Source: Bradyrhizobium sp. Arg816 | Lineage (GTDB): Bacteria; Pseudomonadota; Alphaproteobacteria; Rhizobiales; Xanthobacteraceae | Direction of reading: 5' to 3' | NCBI RefSeq assembly: GCF_029989365.1 | Contig: NZ_JAPRAQ010000001.1 | Location: forward strand, 1,030,148-1,094,147 | Length of the DNA: 64,000 bases | In this document: piece after piece, positions 30,356 through 39,390 of the stretch | How positions within the stretch are numbered: the stretch's first letter is position 1 | Layout of the letters: the number at the start of each line of letters is the position of its first letter | Notes under the pieces: model-generated | Told to the model about the DNA's origin: nothing | The model's input: only the letters and a program-made list of their open reading frames with translations | Databases searched by the model: none | Program-made: the position numbers and the translations under genes

Positions 30356-30598
30356 TGGTTAAATGTCAGGTCGAATGGCGAGACGCCGGGGGCTGCGCGC
30401 GGCATCCTGCGCGCCGTCGCACCGGTACGGTCTTCCAAATTGAGGCCGCGGAGCCACATTTCTCCCCCCAAGCGCTTCGTCCGATGAAGACTGTGTAGGC
30501 GAGCGCCAGCCACCGATGTCCGTCCGCCGTGACAAGGCTCGCCGCTTGTCCATGTTCAAGGAGCAACGACATCACCATGACCCACCAAGTGCGCGGCG

Positions 30599-30736
30599 AG
30601 CTTTTTCGTCGATCCGACCGGTGACGTTTTCGGCGACACGCTGCAAGACGAAGAAGGCATCGCCTACGCAGACATCGACCTCAACAAATGCGTCGAGCCG
30701 CAGCAATTCCACGATGTCGTCGGCTACTACGCGGCT
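30599..30736 (+). pseudogene. Nitrilase C-terminal remnant
   Basis: The frame starting at 30599 reads SFFVDPTGDVFGDTLQDEEG, then IAYADIDLNKCVEPQQFHDV, then VGYY. This matches the C-terminal part of aliphatic nitrilases (the 'LLxxEEGIxYADIDL...KxxxDVVGHY' region). A stop lies eight codons before it, and no catalytic Glu-Lys-Cys region occurs upstream. After VGYY the frame drifts into unrelated sequence. About 85 percent of the enzyme is missing. Confidence 0.75.
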
Positions 30737-31102
30737 TGCGCCGACGAAATTTTTCGACGAGGCCGCGCAGCCACCGACCGGCGCTGCGCTGCAAGCGGCC
30801 GGTCAAGCCGAAATTGGGGAGCGATTGGGATAATCCTGTCCGCTACTGCTGCCGATCTATTCCGTGCTTCGGATATTTGCACAGCACCTTCTGTTGATAT
30901 GACAATTGTGTGACTTGACATCGTCCCAAGAATTTTTGTCGAGAGTCGCAAAGCGAACGGACACCTCATATCACTTGGGACATAGTGGTAACCGGGCTGG
31001 ACAGAAGCTCATCAAAAATCGATCGGATACGGAAGCGGGCATCCCGCCTCCACGAACTCCTGCGGCGCAAACCAGCGTCGCGGGAAACGGTGTCACTTGA
31101 GT

Positions 31103-31582
31103 ATGGGGATAGTCGTGAGTGAAAGTGAAATGAAAGCTGAACCGAACGGAAGGAACGGCTTTGCGATGCCGTCGTTCGAATTCCCGAAGTTTGCTCTGCA
31201 CGGCGTGCTTAGGGAAGTTTCCGACCAGGGCGTGACCCGCGCGCGGGAAGGCTGCGAGAAGATCAAAGCTGCGACCGAAGAGATGGCCGAAGCACTGCGC
31301 GAGACTTATTCGACCAACGCAAGGAGCGCGACCGACTACGGCCTCAAGATGATCGAGATCTCGAACGCCAATACCGCCTCCGCGATCGATTTCTTCATTC
31401 ACCTCCTGGGTAGCAGGTCGACGAGCGATGTCGTTGCCGTGTCGACTGAACAGGCGCGCAGGACTTTCGATACCGCATCCGCCCAGAGCAAGGACCTGTG
31501 GGTTCTGACGCAGAAGTTCGCGACAGAAACTGGCGAGCCGCTCAGGAGGCGCGTCGCCAAGGTGCTTCACCAGGGCAGCTAA
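31103..31582 (+). CDS. Phasin-family protein
   Basis: 159 residues from the ATG at 31103. Alternatives are a TTG at 31097, a GTG at 31115 and an ATG at 31130, and none has a strong ribosome site. It is mostly helical with the phasin pattern: EMAEALRETYSTNARSATDYGLKMIEISNANTASAIDFF, followed by a heptad-like C-terminal helix (STEQARRTFDTASAQSKDLWVLTQKF). Phasins coat polyhydroxyalkanoate granules. No PHA synthase or depolymerase is nearby, so another role is possible. Confidence 0.8.
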   Translation: MGIVVSESEMKAEPNGRNGFAMPSFEFPKFALHGVLREVSDQGVTRAREGCEKIKAATEEMAEALRETYSTNARSATDYGLKMIEISNANTASAIDFFIHLLGSRSTSDVVAVSTEQARRTFDTASAQSKDLWVLTQKFATETGEPLRRRVAKVLHQGS

Positions 31583-31780
31583 GCCGCAGTCAACTACATC
31601 CAGGTTCGTTCAAGAGGGAGATCCGGCCGGTTGGACCAAGCTCCGCCACGAGCATGCCCACCTCATGCTCGGTCGAAGAACAGGCAGGTGCGCGATGCCC
31701 CCCAAGCCCACCGCACCAACAAGAGGCGCAATCCAATCGGCCGGGTTGTTTTTGAAAAATCAAGTTCAGGGGAGGCTTAC

Positions 31781-31990
31781 ATGGGCATGATCATGATCAA
31801 GTGTCCGCAGACCGGACGCGCGATCCCTACCGGCATCAAGACCGATCGCGAGAGCTTTCGGCGCAGCCCCGTTTTCTTTGCGCACACCCGCTGCCCGATT
31901 TGCCGGTCCAATCACAACTGGTTCGCTCGGGAAGCCTGGGTCGACGAGGCCGGCACCTTTGCGCCTCGGATCGCCCGCTTGCAGGCATGA
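31781..31990 (+). CDS. Small zinc-ribbon-like protein
   Basis: 69 residues from the ATG at 31781, with AGGGGAGG nine bases upstream; the longer open frame from 31631 has no such site. Cysteines in CPQTG (near residue 8) and CPICRSNH (near 38-41) suggest a four-ligand zinc knuckle. The WF aromatic pair and a charged tail follow. It is of unknown function and lies between the phasin and another very small gene on the same strand. Confidence 0.7.
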   Translation: MGMIMIKCPQTGRAIPTGIKTDRESFRRSPVFFAHTRCPICRSNHNWFAREAWVDEAGTFAPRIARLQA

Positions 31991-32030
31991 TCGACCAAAC
32001 ATGCATCGATGATCGCGATGGAGGGACACC

Positions 32031-32222
32031 ATGGCGCACATGCAAATTTCGCGGGAAACGTCCGCTTGGCTCTTGCAGGCAAAGGAATTTCTTATCGAGG
32101 CACGACGGCTGAAGCCGGGCCCTGCCCGCAACGAATTGCGTGAGACGGCGCGCGTGCTGCGCGAAATTGCGGAGCTTGAGGCTGACTCCGTGCCGGGCCC
32201 TGGTCGAGCGAAGACAAGCTGA
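32031..32222 (+). CDS. Small helical protein of unknown function
   Basis: 63 residues with GGAGGG eight bases before the ATG. The sequence is predicted to be a long charged helix (LLQAKEFLIEARRLKPGPARNELRETARVLREIAELEAD). It follows the zinc-ribbon gene by 40 bases and may be co-transcribed. I do not recognise a family. Confidence 0.65.
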   Translation: MAHMQISRETSAWLLQAKEFLIEARRLKPGPARNELRETARVLREIAELEADSVPGPGRAKTS

Positions 32223-32269
32223 CCGACGCGAAGCATCAGCTGCTCACAAGGAATCACCGCGATATCACA

Positions 32270-33049
32270 TCAGGTGGCGACCGGAACGCGGGATCCGGGC
32301 ACGCCGATCGACAAAATCTCCTCGAGTTCGCTTGACATGGTGCTGTGGCATTCGCAAGCGGCCGCAGCAAGCCGCATTGGGTCGACTTCGATTTGACCTC
32401 GTCGCTCCGATCGGATCGCTCCGGACGCGCGCAGACTGCGCATCAGGAGAGTCACCGTGGTTCGTCGCACGCCGAGTATCTGCGACAGCGCCTCCTGGGT
32501 GAGCGGAAGGACGTCGTGGTCGGTCCGATTGCGAAACTGGAGCAGCCAGCGGGCGATCCGAGCCTGGACCGGATGTAACGCATTGCATGCCACGCCGAGT
32601 TGAAACTGCGCAAGCATCGCCCTGACGTGAAGCTGGACGACCTGCCGTATCGCGGGGCTTCGATTGAAGGCAGCGTGAAACCGCGAGGCCGAAATCCGCG
32701 AGGCGGTGCCCGTCACGCGGACGATGGCGGTGATTGCCGAAGGCGACGGTCCAAGCACCGAAAGCATGCCGACAGCGCCCTCGCGGCCGACAGCGGCCGT
32801 GGCAACCGTCTGCCCGCTTGCCATGTTGACCATCAGCGAAACGGCCCCGCTATCGGGGAAGAGAATGTGCTCAAGACGATCGCCCGTGCGCGAGAGAACC
32901 GCGTCCTGGTCGAGTGCTACCGTCTCCAGGTCGGATGCAAGCGACGCGAAGTCCGCTGGCGGCACTGCCGCCAGGAGGCGGTTGCGAATTCGCCCCGGGG
33001 AAATCACGTCAGGAAGCCTCTTGGACAAGGCATCTCCCGGCTTGTCCAT
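32270..33049 (-). CDS. Crp/Fnr-family transcriptional regulator
   Basis: 259 residues with an N-terminal cyclic-nucleotide-binding-type beta roll (about 35-150) and a C-terminal Crp-type winged helix (residues about 165-245; LTQEALSQILGVRRTTVTLLMRSLRASGAI, then the wing). The family's cAMP-binding PExxxxR phosphate cassette is not visible, and there are no Fnr-type N-terminal cysteines, so its signal is unknown. It is close to the helical 63-aa gene on the opposite strand; stop codons are 47 bases apart. Confidence 0.88.
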   Translation of the reverse strand: MDKPGDALSKRLPDVISPGRIRNRLLAAVPPADFASLASDLETVALDQDAVLSRTGDRLEHILFPDSGAVSLMVNMASGQTVATAAVGREGAVGMLSVLGPSPSAITAIVRVTGTASRISASRFHAAFNRSPAIRQVVQLHVRAMLAQFQLGVACNALHPVQARIARWLLQFRNRTDHDVLPLTQEALSQILGVRRTTVTLLMRSLRASGAIRSERRGQIEVDPMRLAAAACECHSTMSSELEEILSIGVPGSRVPVAT

Positions 33050-33325
33050 TCCGGCCGGAAAGGCGGCTTCAGGGGTTGTTTGAACCTGTGTTCCCTAGGC
33101 GCAACGCAGCCGAATTCGCTTGCAGTCGTTATTAATCTCAACAATGAAACTCCAAACGCTTACAACACCAGTGCAATTATTCTGCGCGGGCCGCTGAAAG
33201 AGTTAGCAAGATTTGTGAGGCCGCAGACAATTGCAAAATGCGTATGGGTAACACCGTAGTGGGTTCCGCGGCAGTAGTTCCATTGCCCAATGGCGTGCGT
33301 ACTGAAGGAAGCAACGCAACCAAAT

Positions 33326-34552
33326 TCAAAACTGTCCGCCGCGCTTGATCAGCTCCTTGCCGACCGCTGCCAGATGCACCTGGTCCGGCCCGTCGCCGAT
33401 GCGGATGAAGCGGGCATAGACATAGGCTCGCGCGAGGAAAGTATCCTGCGAGACGCCGGCGGCGCCGTGGATCTGGATGGCGCGGTCGATGACGCGCGCG
33501 GCCATGCTGGGAACCACGATCTTGGCGGCGGCGATCAGGTCGCGCGCCGACTTGTTGCCTTCGCGGTCCATCTTGTCGGCGGCTTGCAGCGTCAGGAGCC
33601 GCGCCTGCGCGATCTCGCAGAAGGAGTGCGCGATGTCCTCCTTCACAGAGCCCTGCTCGGCGAGCGGCTTGCCGAAGGCTGTGCGCGACACGGAGCGCTG
33701 GCACATCAATTCCAGCGCACGCTGGGCGCAGCCGATCAACCGCATGCAGTGATGGATGCGGCCGGGGCCGAGCCGGCCCTGCGCGATCTCGAAGCCGCGG
33801 CCTTCGCCGAGCAGGATGTTCTCCGCCGGTACACGGACATTCTCGTAGACGATTTCGGGATGGCCGACCGGCGCGTCGTCGTAGCCGTAGGTCAGCATGT
33901 CGCGGACGATGCGCACGCCGGGCGTCGCCTTGGGCACCAGGATCATGGACTGCTGGCGATGGCGGTCGGGATGGTCGGGCGCGGTCTTGCCCATCACGAT
34001 CAGGATCTCGCAATCCTCGTTCATCGCGCCCGACGTGAACCATTTGCGGCCGTTGATGACGTAGTCGCCGCCGTCGCGTTTGATCTCGCACTGGATGTTG
34101 GTGGCATCGCTGGAGGCGACCTGCGGCTCCGTCATCGAGAAGCCTGAGCGGATGCGCCCCTCCAGCAGCGGCTTCAGCCAGCGCTCCTGCTGTGCCGGCG
34201 TGCCGTAATTCGCCAGCACTTCCATGTTGCCGACATCAGGGGCGGAGCAGTTGAAGATTTCGGGCGCCCAGAGGATACGGCCCATGATCTCCTTCACCGG
34301 CGCATATTCGAGATTGGTCAGGCCAATGTTGTTAGGGTCTTGGCCGTGCTCGCCGGAGAGAAACAGGTTCCAGAGCCCCTGCTCCCGCGCCAGCCGCTTC
34401 AGGTCCTGGAGCACCTGCGGCGTCTTGTAGCGCGTGGCCTCCGGCTTGACCTGCTCGTAGTAGAGCTCCTCGACCGGCTCGACATGCGCAAGCATGAACT
34501 GGCGGACGCGCTCCTGCAGCTCCAGCGAACGGGCGGAGTGTTGAAAGTCCAT
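33326..34552 (-). CDS. Acyl-CoA dehydrogenase (ACAD11-like)
   Basis: 408 residues of the acyl-CoA dehydrogenase superfamily. Visible are the flavin and substrate signature [49 protein letters not shown], and the terminal domain [31 protein letters not shown]. It oxidises acyl-CoA to enoyl-CoA using FAD. The sequence is nearer to the ACAD11 and long-chain group than to short-chain types. A binding-protein gene for an ABC transporter lies 200 bases upstream on the same strand, separated by a REP-like repeat. Confidence 0.92.
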   Translation of the reverse strand: MDFQHSARSLELQERVRQFMLAHVEPVEELYYEQVKPEATRYKTPQVLQDLKRLAREQGLWNLFLSGEHGQDPNNIGLTNLEYAPVKEIMGRILWAPEIFNCSAPDVGNMEVLANYGTPAQQERWLKPLLEGRIRSGFSMTEPQVASSDATNIQCEIKRDGGDYVINGRKWFTSGAMNEDCEILIVMGKTAPDHPDRHRQQSMILVPKATPGVRIVRDMLTYGYDDAPVGHPEIVYENVRVPAENILLGEGRGFEIAQGRLGPGRIHHCMRLIGCAQRALELMCQRSVSRTAFGKPLAEQGSVKEDIAHSFCEIAQARLLTLQAADKMDREGNKSARDLIAAAKIVVPSMAARVIDRAIQIHGAAGVSQDTFLARAYVYARFIRIGDGPDQVHLAAVGKELIKRGGQF

Positions 34553-34581
34553 GGTGGTCTCCTGTTCGCTGCGCTTAGCTC

Positions 34582-34732
34582 TTCCCTTCTCCCCTTGTGG
34601 GAGAAGGTGGCGCGAAGCGCCGGATGAGGGGTTGTATCCGCGAGTTCAAATGTAGAGACGACTCGCGGAGAGAAACCCCTCACCCGGCTCGCCGCTTCGC
34701 GGCGATCCACCCTCTCCCACAAGGGGAGAGGG
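34582..34732. repeat. REP-like palindromic repeat
   Basis: Two long imperfect inverted arms flank a centre. The outer part contains CTCCCCTTGTGGGAGAAGG (34588-34606) and its counterpart CCTCTCCCACAAGGGGAGAG (34711-34730). The inner arms are CCGCGAGT (34638-34645) and ACTCGCGG (34661-34668). This is the dispersed palindromic class common in Bradyrhizobium and relatives. A partial copy, cut by an insertion sequence, occurs at 63859-63876. Confidence 0.85.
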
Positions 34733-34752
34733 TGCACTGTCTCTGCCGCACG

Positions 34753-35964
34753 TTAGGTTCCGCGCAAGAGCTCGCTCGCCACGATCCAGTCGTTGCCGTC
34801 GAACTGGAGCATGTAGCCGTCCTTGATCGGGCGGAAATCCTGCGGTGTGGTGTTGAGGGTGATACCGGGCAGCAACAGCGACAGTGGCACGTTCTTGAGG
34901 TTCGCCGCCTGCGCCATGATGTTCTCGCGCGTCAGGTTGTCCTTGCACTGCTTGAGCAGGACCACCAACGCCTCGGCGACGGTGTAGCCGTAGAGACCGG
35001 CGACGTTGTTGATGTCGGCATTGGGCAGGCGCTTCTTCATGAAGTCGATATAGGCCGTCATCGACGGGTCGTCCTTCGGCTGCTCGACAAACGGCTTGAG
35101 CGAGCCGAGCGACAGCACGCCCTTGCCGGCATCGAGACCTGCCGGCACCATCACGGTCGCCTTGTTGGCGCAGCCGCTGGCGAGGAAGCGCGTCGGCTGC
35201 CAGCCGACCTCATGGGCCTTGCGGATCGCCTGCGCGCAAGCGCGCGGCGTCACCGAATAGATCATGAAGACATCGGCCTTGGTGTTGGCCAGCGTCAGCA
35301 CCTGGGAATCGACGGTGGGATCGGTGACCTCGAAGCTCGAGGCCATCGCGAGCGCCTTGTCGGCGTCGGCACCAAGCGCTTCCTTGACACCGCGAAAATA
35401 TTCCTTGCCCGCGTCATCGTTCTGATAGAGCACCGCGAAACGCGCGTTCGGGTTCTTGGCGCGGGCATAGGCGACGTCGATCGCGGCCTCGCTGGTGTAG
35501 TTCGGCGCCCAGGGCAGCGCCATCGACCACGGCATGTTGGCGGGATCGTTCCACTTCGAGGCCGAGCTGATCAGGAAGATCTGCGGCACCTTGTTGCTGT
35601 TGAGATATTTTGCGATCGCCGAGCTCGGCGCGGTGCCCATGGTCGCGAAGATGAAGGCGACGCCGTCGCCCTCGACCAGGCGTCGCGCGGCTTCCATGGT
35701 CTTCGGCGGCGAGAAGGCGTCGTCGAGCGACAACAGATTGAGCTTGCGGCCATTGACGCCGCCCTTCTCGTTGACCTCGTCGAAATAAGCGGAGATGACC
35801 CTGCCGGTGATGCCGAGCGGCGATGCGGGGCCGCTATAGGGCATCGTGTTGCCGATCTTGATCTCGGTGTCGCTGACACCAGGGCCGTAGGATCTTTGCG
35901 CTGATGCGGGCGTGGACAGACAGGCGGCAGCCAGCGCTGCGGCCAGGGCCAAAGCGGCTCTCAT
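34753..35964 (-). CDS. Branched-chain-amino-acid-type ABC transporter binding protein
   Basis: 403 residues with a signal peptide ending in ASA-Q (residue 22), then the LivJ/type I fold (SDTEIKIGNTMPYSGPASPLG, GVNGRKLNLLSLDDAFSPPKTMEAARRLV). No permease or ATPase gene is next to it, so it is an orphan binding protein. The acyl-CoA dehydrogenase on the same strand suggests an acid or aromatic ligand, but that is inference. Confidence 0.9.
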   Translation of the reverse strand: MRAALALAAALAAACLSTPASAQRSYGPGVSDTEIKIGNTMPYSGPASPLGITGRVISAYFDEVNEKGGVNGRKLNLLSLDDAFSPPKTMEAARRLVEGDGVAFIFATMGTAPSSAIAKYLNSNKVPQIFLISSASKWNDPANMPWSMALPWAPNYTSEAAIDVAYARAKNPNARFAVLYQNDDAGKEYFRGVKEALGADADKALAMASSFEVTDPTVDSQVLTLANTKADVFMIYSVTPRACAQAIRKAHEVGWQPTRFLASGCANKATVMVPAGLDAGKGVLSLGSLKPFVEQPKDDPSMTAYIDFMKKRLPNADINNVAGLYGYTVAEALVVLLKQCKDNLTRENIMAQAANLKNVPLSLLLPGITLNTTPQDFRPIKDGYMLQFDGNDWIVASELLRGT

Positions 35965-36081
35965 GGTTTCTCCCCGGTGATGATCGTCCGCGCGAGGCGA
36001 CCGCGCGGCGTGCTGCCTTTTTGTCAGCGCGTCAGCTCAGCGGAGTTCCGCGAGACGGTCTTGCGTCGAGTTGCTGGTCAG

Positions 36082-36657
36082 CTAGTGGCGCCGCCGCAGG
36101 CTGAAGCCCAGGCTGACCCAGCCGGCGCCCGCCATGATCAGGTCGATGCCGAGGAACAGGCCGAGGATGTAGACGCTGTTCACCGGCCAGCGCGCCAGAA
36201 TCAAGAAACCAAGCAGCAGTGTGATGACGGCAGATAGCGCGACCCATACCCACGGGCTTTCGCGCTTCATGCTGAAGGCGAGAAACAGCCGGACGGCCCC
36301 CGAGGCGATCAGCGACGCGCCCAGGAACAACGTCAGCAGCACTGCCGCGAACAGCGGGTTCTCGAAGGTCAGGAAACCCGCGATGACATAGAGCACGCCG
36401 AGCAAGGCCCAGATCAGGAACTTGCCCCAGCTCTTCATCTGGAATGCGCCGATGATCTCGGTGGCACCAGCCACGATCATCATGGCGCCGACCACGATCA
36501 CGCTCGCCACTGTCGCCAACATCACGCTGCCGAGCGCGACGAATCCGGCGATGAGGTAGACGACACCGAGCGCGACGATCCAGCCCCATTTGGGATGCAA
36601 CGCCGCAATGCCCGAGCCGAGGCTTGATTGAGGAGACGTATCCGAGGCACTTGTCAT
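36082..36657 (-). CDS. HdeD-family (DUF308) membrane protein
   Basis: 191 residues from the ATG at 36657, preceded by AGGAG. There are six hydrophobic helices in three pairs (VALGVVYLIAGFVALG; AMMIVAGATEIIGAF; LLGVLYVIAGFLTF; and so on). This repeated helix-pair layout defines HdeD/DUF308, linked to acid resistance in enterics. The role in this organism is unknown. Confidence 0.85.
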   Translation of the reverse strand: MTSASDTSPQSSLGSGIAALHPKWGWIVALGVVYLIAGFVALGSVMLATVASVIVVGAMMIVAGATEIIGAFQMKSWGKFLIWALLGVLYVIAGFLTFENPLFAAVLLTLFLGASLIASGAVRLFLAFSMKRESPWVWVALSAVITLLLGFLILARWPVNSVYILGLFLGIDLIMAGAGWVSLGFSLRRRH

Positions 36658-36784
36658 GACGCCACTCCTGCATGCGGAGCCCGGAGGCACAATTCAGGAT
36701 AGCACGGGCCACCTTGGGACGACAGCCAGCAAAGCAGCCGCAGCCGCAGCAACATTGACGTAAATCAAGATCGAATGCGGCGCG

Positions 36785-38308
36785 TCAGCCGCCCGACCGC
36801 TCCATCTCGAGCTCGGCCTTGAGGTTGTCGAGGTCCCGATAGATTGAAGCGACCGCCAGCACGCGCCCGCCCTGGCGGTACCTCAGCACGCAGTCCTTGC
36901 CGTCGATGCTGCCGTCGATCGCGATCTCGTCGAAGCTCTCGGCATGGCCGACATAGTTGATCGGAACGTCGTAGTGCTGCGACCAGAAGAACGGCACGGC
37001 GTCGAAGCGTTCGCGCTTGCCGAGCATGTTACGCGCCGCGGTCTGGCCCTGCCGCTCCGCCACTACCCAGTGCTCGACGCGGATGTTCTGGCCCGAATGC
37101 GGATCGGGCCAGCGCGCGATGTCGCCGGCCGCGAAGATGCCTGATGCGCTGGTCTCGAGATACTCGTTCACGCTGACGCCGCGATCGATGGCGAGCCCCG
37201 CCTGCTCGGCGAGCGCAAGGCGCGGCTTGACGCCGATCCCGACCACGACCAGATCGGCCTCGATCACACTGCCGCTCTTCAGCGTGGCGCGTTTGCCGTC
37301 GAGCTTTTCGACGGTGTCCTCGAGGTGAAAGTGGACGCCGTTGTCTTCATGCAGCGCGCGGACGAAATCACCCATCTCGGAGCCGAGCACGCGCTGCATC
37401 GGCCGCTCCTCGGGGGCAACCACATGCACCTCCAGCTTGCGCGCCCGCAAGGAGGCCGCGACTTCGAGGCCGATGAAGCTGGCGCCGATCACCAGCGCGC
37501 GCTTCGCGCTGCCGGCCGCCTTGATGATGGCGCGGCTGTCGGCAACGCTGCGCAAGGTATGGACATGTGGCTGGTCCGCGCCCGGAATCTGCAACTTGAC
37601 CGGTTCGGCGCCGGTTGCAAGCAGCAGCCGGTCGAACGGCAGCGTGTCGCCATTGCCGAGCGTGACGCTGCGCGCCTTCGGATCGATTGCGGCAACATTC
37701 GTGTTGAGCCTGAGATCGATGCCCGCGTCCTGATAGTAGTCCTCGCCCCGCAGCGGCAGCCAATCCTCCGGTGCATTGCCGGCGAGGTAATCCTTGGAAA
37801 GGTTCGGCCGATCGACCGGCATCGCGGCGTCATTACTCAACATGGTGATGGCGCCGGCAAAGCCCTCGCGCCGCAGCGTCTCGGCGGCCGCAAAGCCGGC
37901 CGCACCGCCGCCGACGATGACGAATTTTTCCGGCGTCGGCGCGCTGCGATGTGACGCTGCAGGCTGCGGCATCTCGCGCTTGCGCTGAACGATGACCTTG
38001 TCCCGATCGCGCGTCACCTCCCACACCGCGAGCGCGTTCAGCGCCGGCGGTCGGGTGGCTTCGCCGGTGCGCAAGGAGAAGCAGGCGTGATGCCAGGGAC
38101 AGCGGATCGTGTCGCCGACCACCAGCCCTTCGGCGAGCGGGCCGTGGTAGTGGCTGCAAGACGGCTCGATCGCGAAGATTTCGCTGCCGGCTTGCACCAG
38201 CAAGACGTCTTCCTCGCCGACATGGCCGAGCAGCTTGCCGTCCTTGAACTGGTTGAGCGATACGCCCTTGGTCAGGTCCGGCCCGCTCGGCTTGCTTTCC
38301 TCGCCCAT
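36785..38308 (-). CDS. Rieske-containing FAD/NAD-dependent oxidoreductase (AIFM3-like)
   Basis: 507 residues from the ATG at 38308 with GGAG seven bases upstream. An N-terminal Rieske domain (about 8-105) has ligands Cys51, His53, Cys70 and His73 (CSHYHG and CPWHHACF). It is followed by a pyridine-nucleotide disulfide oxidoreductase fold: FAD GGGAAGFAAAE near 135, NAD GASFIGLEVAAS near 270, and IFAAGDIARW. This fused order is that of AIFM3/AIFL. Physiological partners are unknown; it probably transfers electrons from NAD(P)H to the Rieske centre. Confidence 0.9.
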   Translation of the reverse strand: MGEESKPSGPDLTKGVSLNQFKDGKLLGHVGEEDVLLVQAGSEIFAIEPSCSHYHGPLAEGLVVGDTIRCPWHHACFSLRTGEATRPPALNALAVWEVTRDRDKVIVQRKREMPQPAASHRSAPTPEKFVIVGGGAAGFAAAETLRREGFAGAITMLSNDAAMPVDRPNLSKDYLAGNAPEDWLPLRGEDYYQDAGIDLRLNTNVAAIDPKARSVTLGNGDTLPFDRLLLATGAEPVKLQIPGADQPHVHTLRSVADSRAIIKAAGSAKRALVIGASFIGLEVAASLRARKLEVHVVAPEERPMQRVLGSEMGDFVRALHEDNGVHFHLEDTVEKLDGKRATLKSGSVIEADLVVVGIGVKPRLALAEQAGLAIDRGVSVNEYLETSASGIFAAGDIARWPDPHSGQNIRVEHWVVAERQGQTAARNMLGKRERFDAVPFFWSQHYDVPINYVGHAESFDEIAIDGSIDGKDCVLRYRQGGRVLAVASIYRDLDNLKAELEMERSGG

Positions 38309-38388
38309 GATCAACTCCTTCACAGCTCTCGCTCAGGACTTGGACGGCGCCGTCAGCGAAAAGTTCCCCGCGACGTCGAAAATCGGGG

Positions 38389-39279
38389 TCAGGCGGCCGC
38401 CTTGCGAACGTCGAGCACGGCTTGCGCCCATTCGGCAGGCCGCTCCTGCGGCAGGTTGTGGCCGGCCCCAGCGAAGACACGCCGCTCGAAGAAGCCTTCG
38501 AACCTGGGCGCGTGACTGATGGTGCCGGGATTGACGCCGTCGCTGTCGCCGTCGATCGCGATCGTCGGGACACGGATCGGCGGCTGCGCGGCGAGCTTGG
38601 CCTCGATCGCGGCATAGGCGGGATCGCCTTCGACCAGCCCATAACGGTGACGGTAGGAATGGATCACGACATCGACGAAATCAGGATTGTCGAACGACGC
38701 CGCACTTGTCTCGAACGTGGCGTCGTCGAAGCCCCATTTCGGCGACCACATCGCCCAGAGCTGGCGCGCAAAGCCGCGCCGGTTGCGCTCCAGCGCGCGG
38801 CGGCCGCGCTCGTTGTGGAAGAGATATTGATACCAGAGCGCCGCTTCCTCCGGTGGCGAAGCCGGCTCCAGCGCGCGCGCAATGTTCTGGATGTTGTAGG
38901 AATTGCCGGAGACGAGGGCGATCACGCGCTCGGGATGCAGCACCGAGACCACGCAGGCCGCCCGCCCGCCCCAATCGTAACCGCCGACGACCGCGCGCCC
39001 GATGTGAAGCGCATCCATGAAGGCCAGCAGATCGGCGCCGAGCGCCGCCTGCTCGCCGGAGCGCAGCGTCGCGGCGGACCGGAACCGCGTCGGCCCGTAG
39101 CCGCGCAGCCACGGCACAAGCACCCGCGCGCCCGCTTCCGCGATCAGAGGCGCGGTCTCGGCATAGGCGCTCACATCGTAGGGAAAGCCGTGGCCCATGA
39201 TGCAGGGCCAACCATCCGGCGCGCCGTATTCGAGATAGGCGATGTCGAGGATATCCGTGGTGATGGTTTTTTGTTGCAT
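38389..39279 (-). CDS. Alpha/beta hydrolase (epoxide-hydrolase-like)
   Basis: 296 residues with the oxyanion motif HGFP (residues 30-33) and a nucleophile elbow GGYDWGG, where Asp102 takes the nucleophile position. An Asp nucleophile distinguishes epoxide hydrolases and haloalkane dehalogenases from Ser hydrolases. A C-terminal GAGHNLPQE holds the catalytic His. It lies on the same strand as the Rieske oxidoreductase, separated by 80 bases. Confidence 0.87.
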   Translation of the reverse strand: MQQKTITTDILDIAYLEYGAPDGWPCIMGHGFPYDVSAYAETAPLIAEAGARVLVPWLRGYGPTRFRSAATLRSGEQAALGADLLAFMDALHIGRAVVGGYDWGGRAACVVSVLHPERVIALVSGNSYNIQNIARALEPASPPEEAALWYQYLFHNERGRRALERNRRGFARQLWAMWSPKWGFDDATFETSAASFDNPDFVDVVIHSYRHRYGLVEGDPAYAAIEAKLAAQPPIRVPTIAIDGDSDGVNPGTISHAPRFEGFFERRVFAGAGHNLPQERPAEWAQAVLDVRKAAA

Positions 39280-39302
39280 GATTTGCTCACGGAGTTGAGA
39301 GG

Positions 39303-39387
39303 CCGTAGCCTGGATGAAGCGCAGCGCAATCCGGGATTCGCGGATGCAGGCGTCCCCGCATTCCGCTTCGCTCCATGCGGGCTACGG
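39303..39387. repeat. Dispersed palindromic repeat
   Basis: Outer inverted arms CCGTAGCC (39303-39310) and GGCTACGG (39379-39386), with inner segments rich in alternating GC words (GCGCAGCGCAATCCGGG, CATTCCGCTTCGCTCCATGCGG). This short repeat class is typical of Rhizobiales intergenic DNA. Confidence 0.7.
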
Positions 39388-39390
39388 GGC

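Larger units (their letters stand above)
30147..31102. other. Gene-poor region with pseudogene remnant and repeat sites
   Basis: 956 bases with no intact gene. It contains three TGAAAC half-sites at 30317-30355 and a nitrilase C-terminal fragment at 30599-30736. GC content is lower than in flanking genes. The short ORFs present do not match any family in full. Confidence 0.6.

Noticed and set aside
30516..30833. 105-residue ORF in the gene-poor region
   Set aside because: It reads the nitrilase remnant in a wrong frame; the composition is Ser/Thr/Arg-rich and not protein-like.
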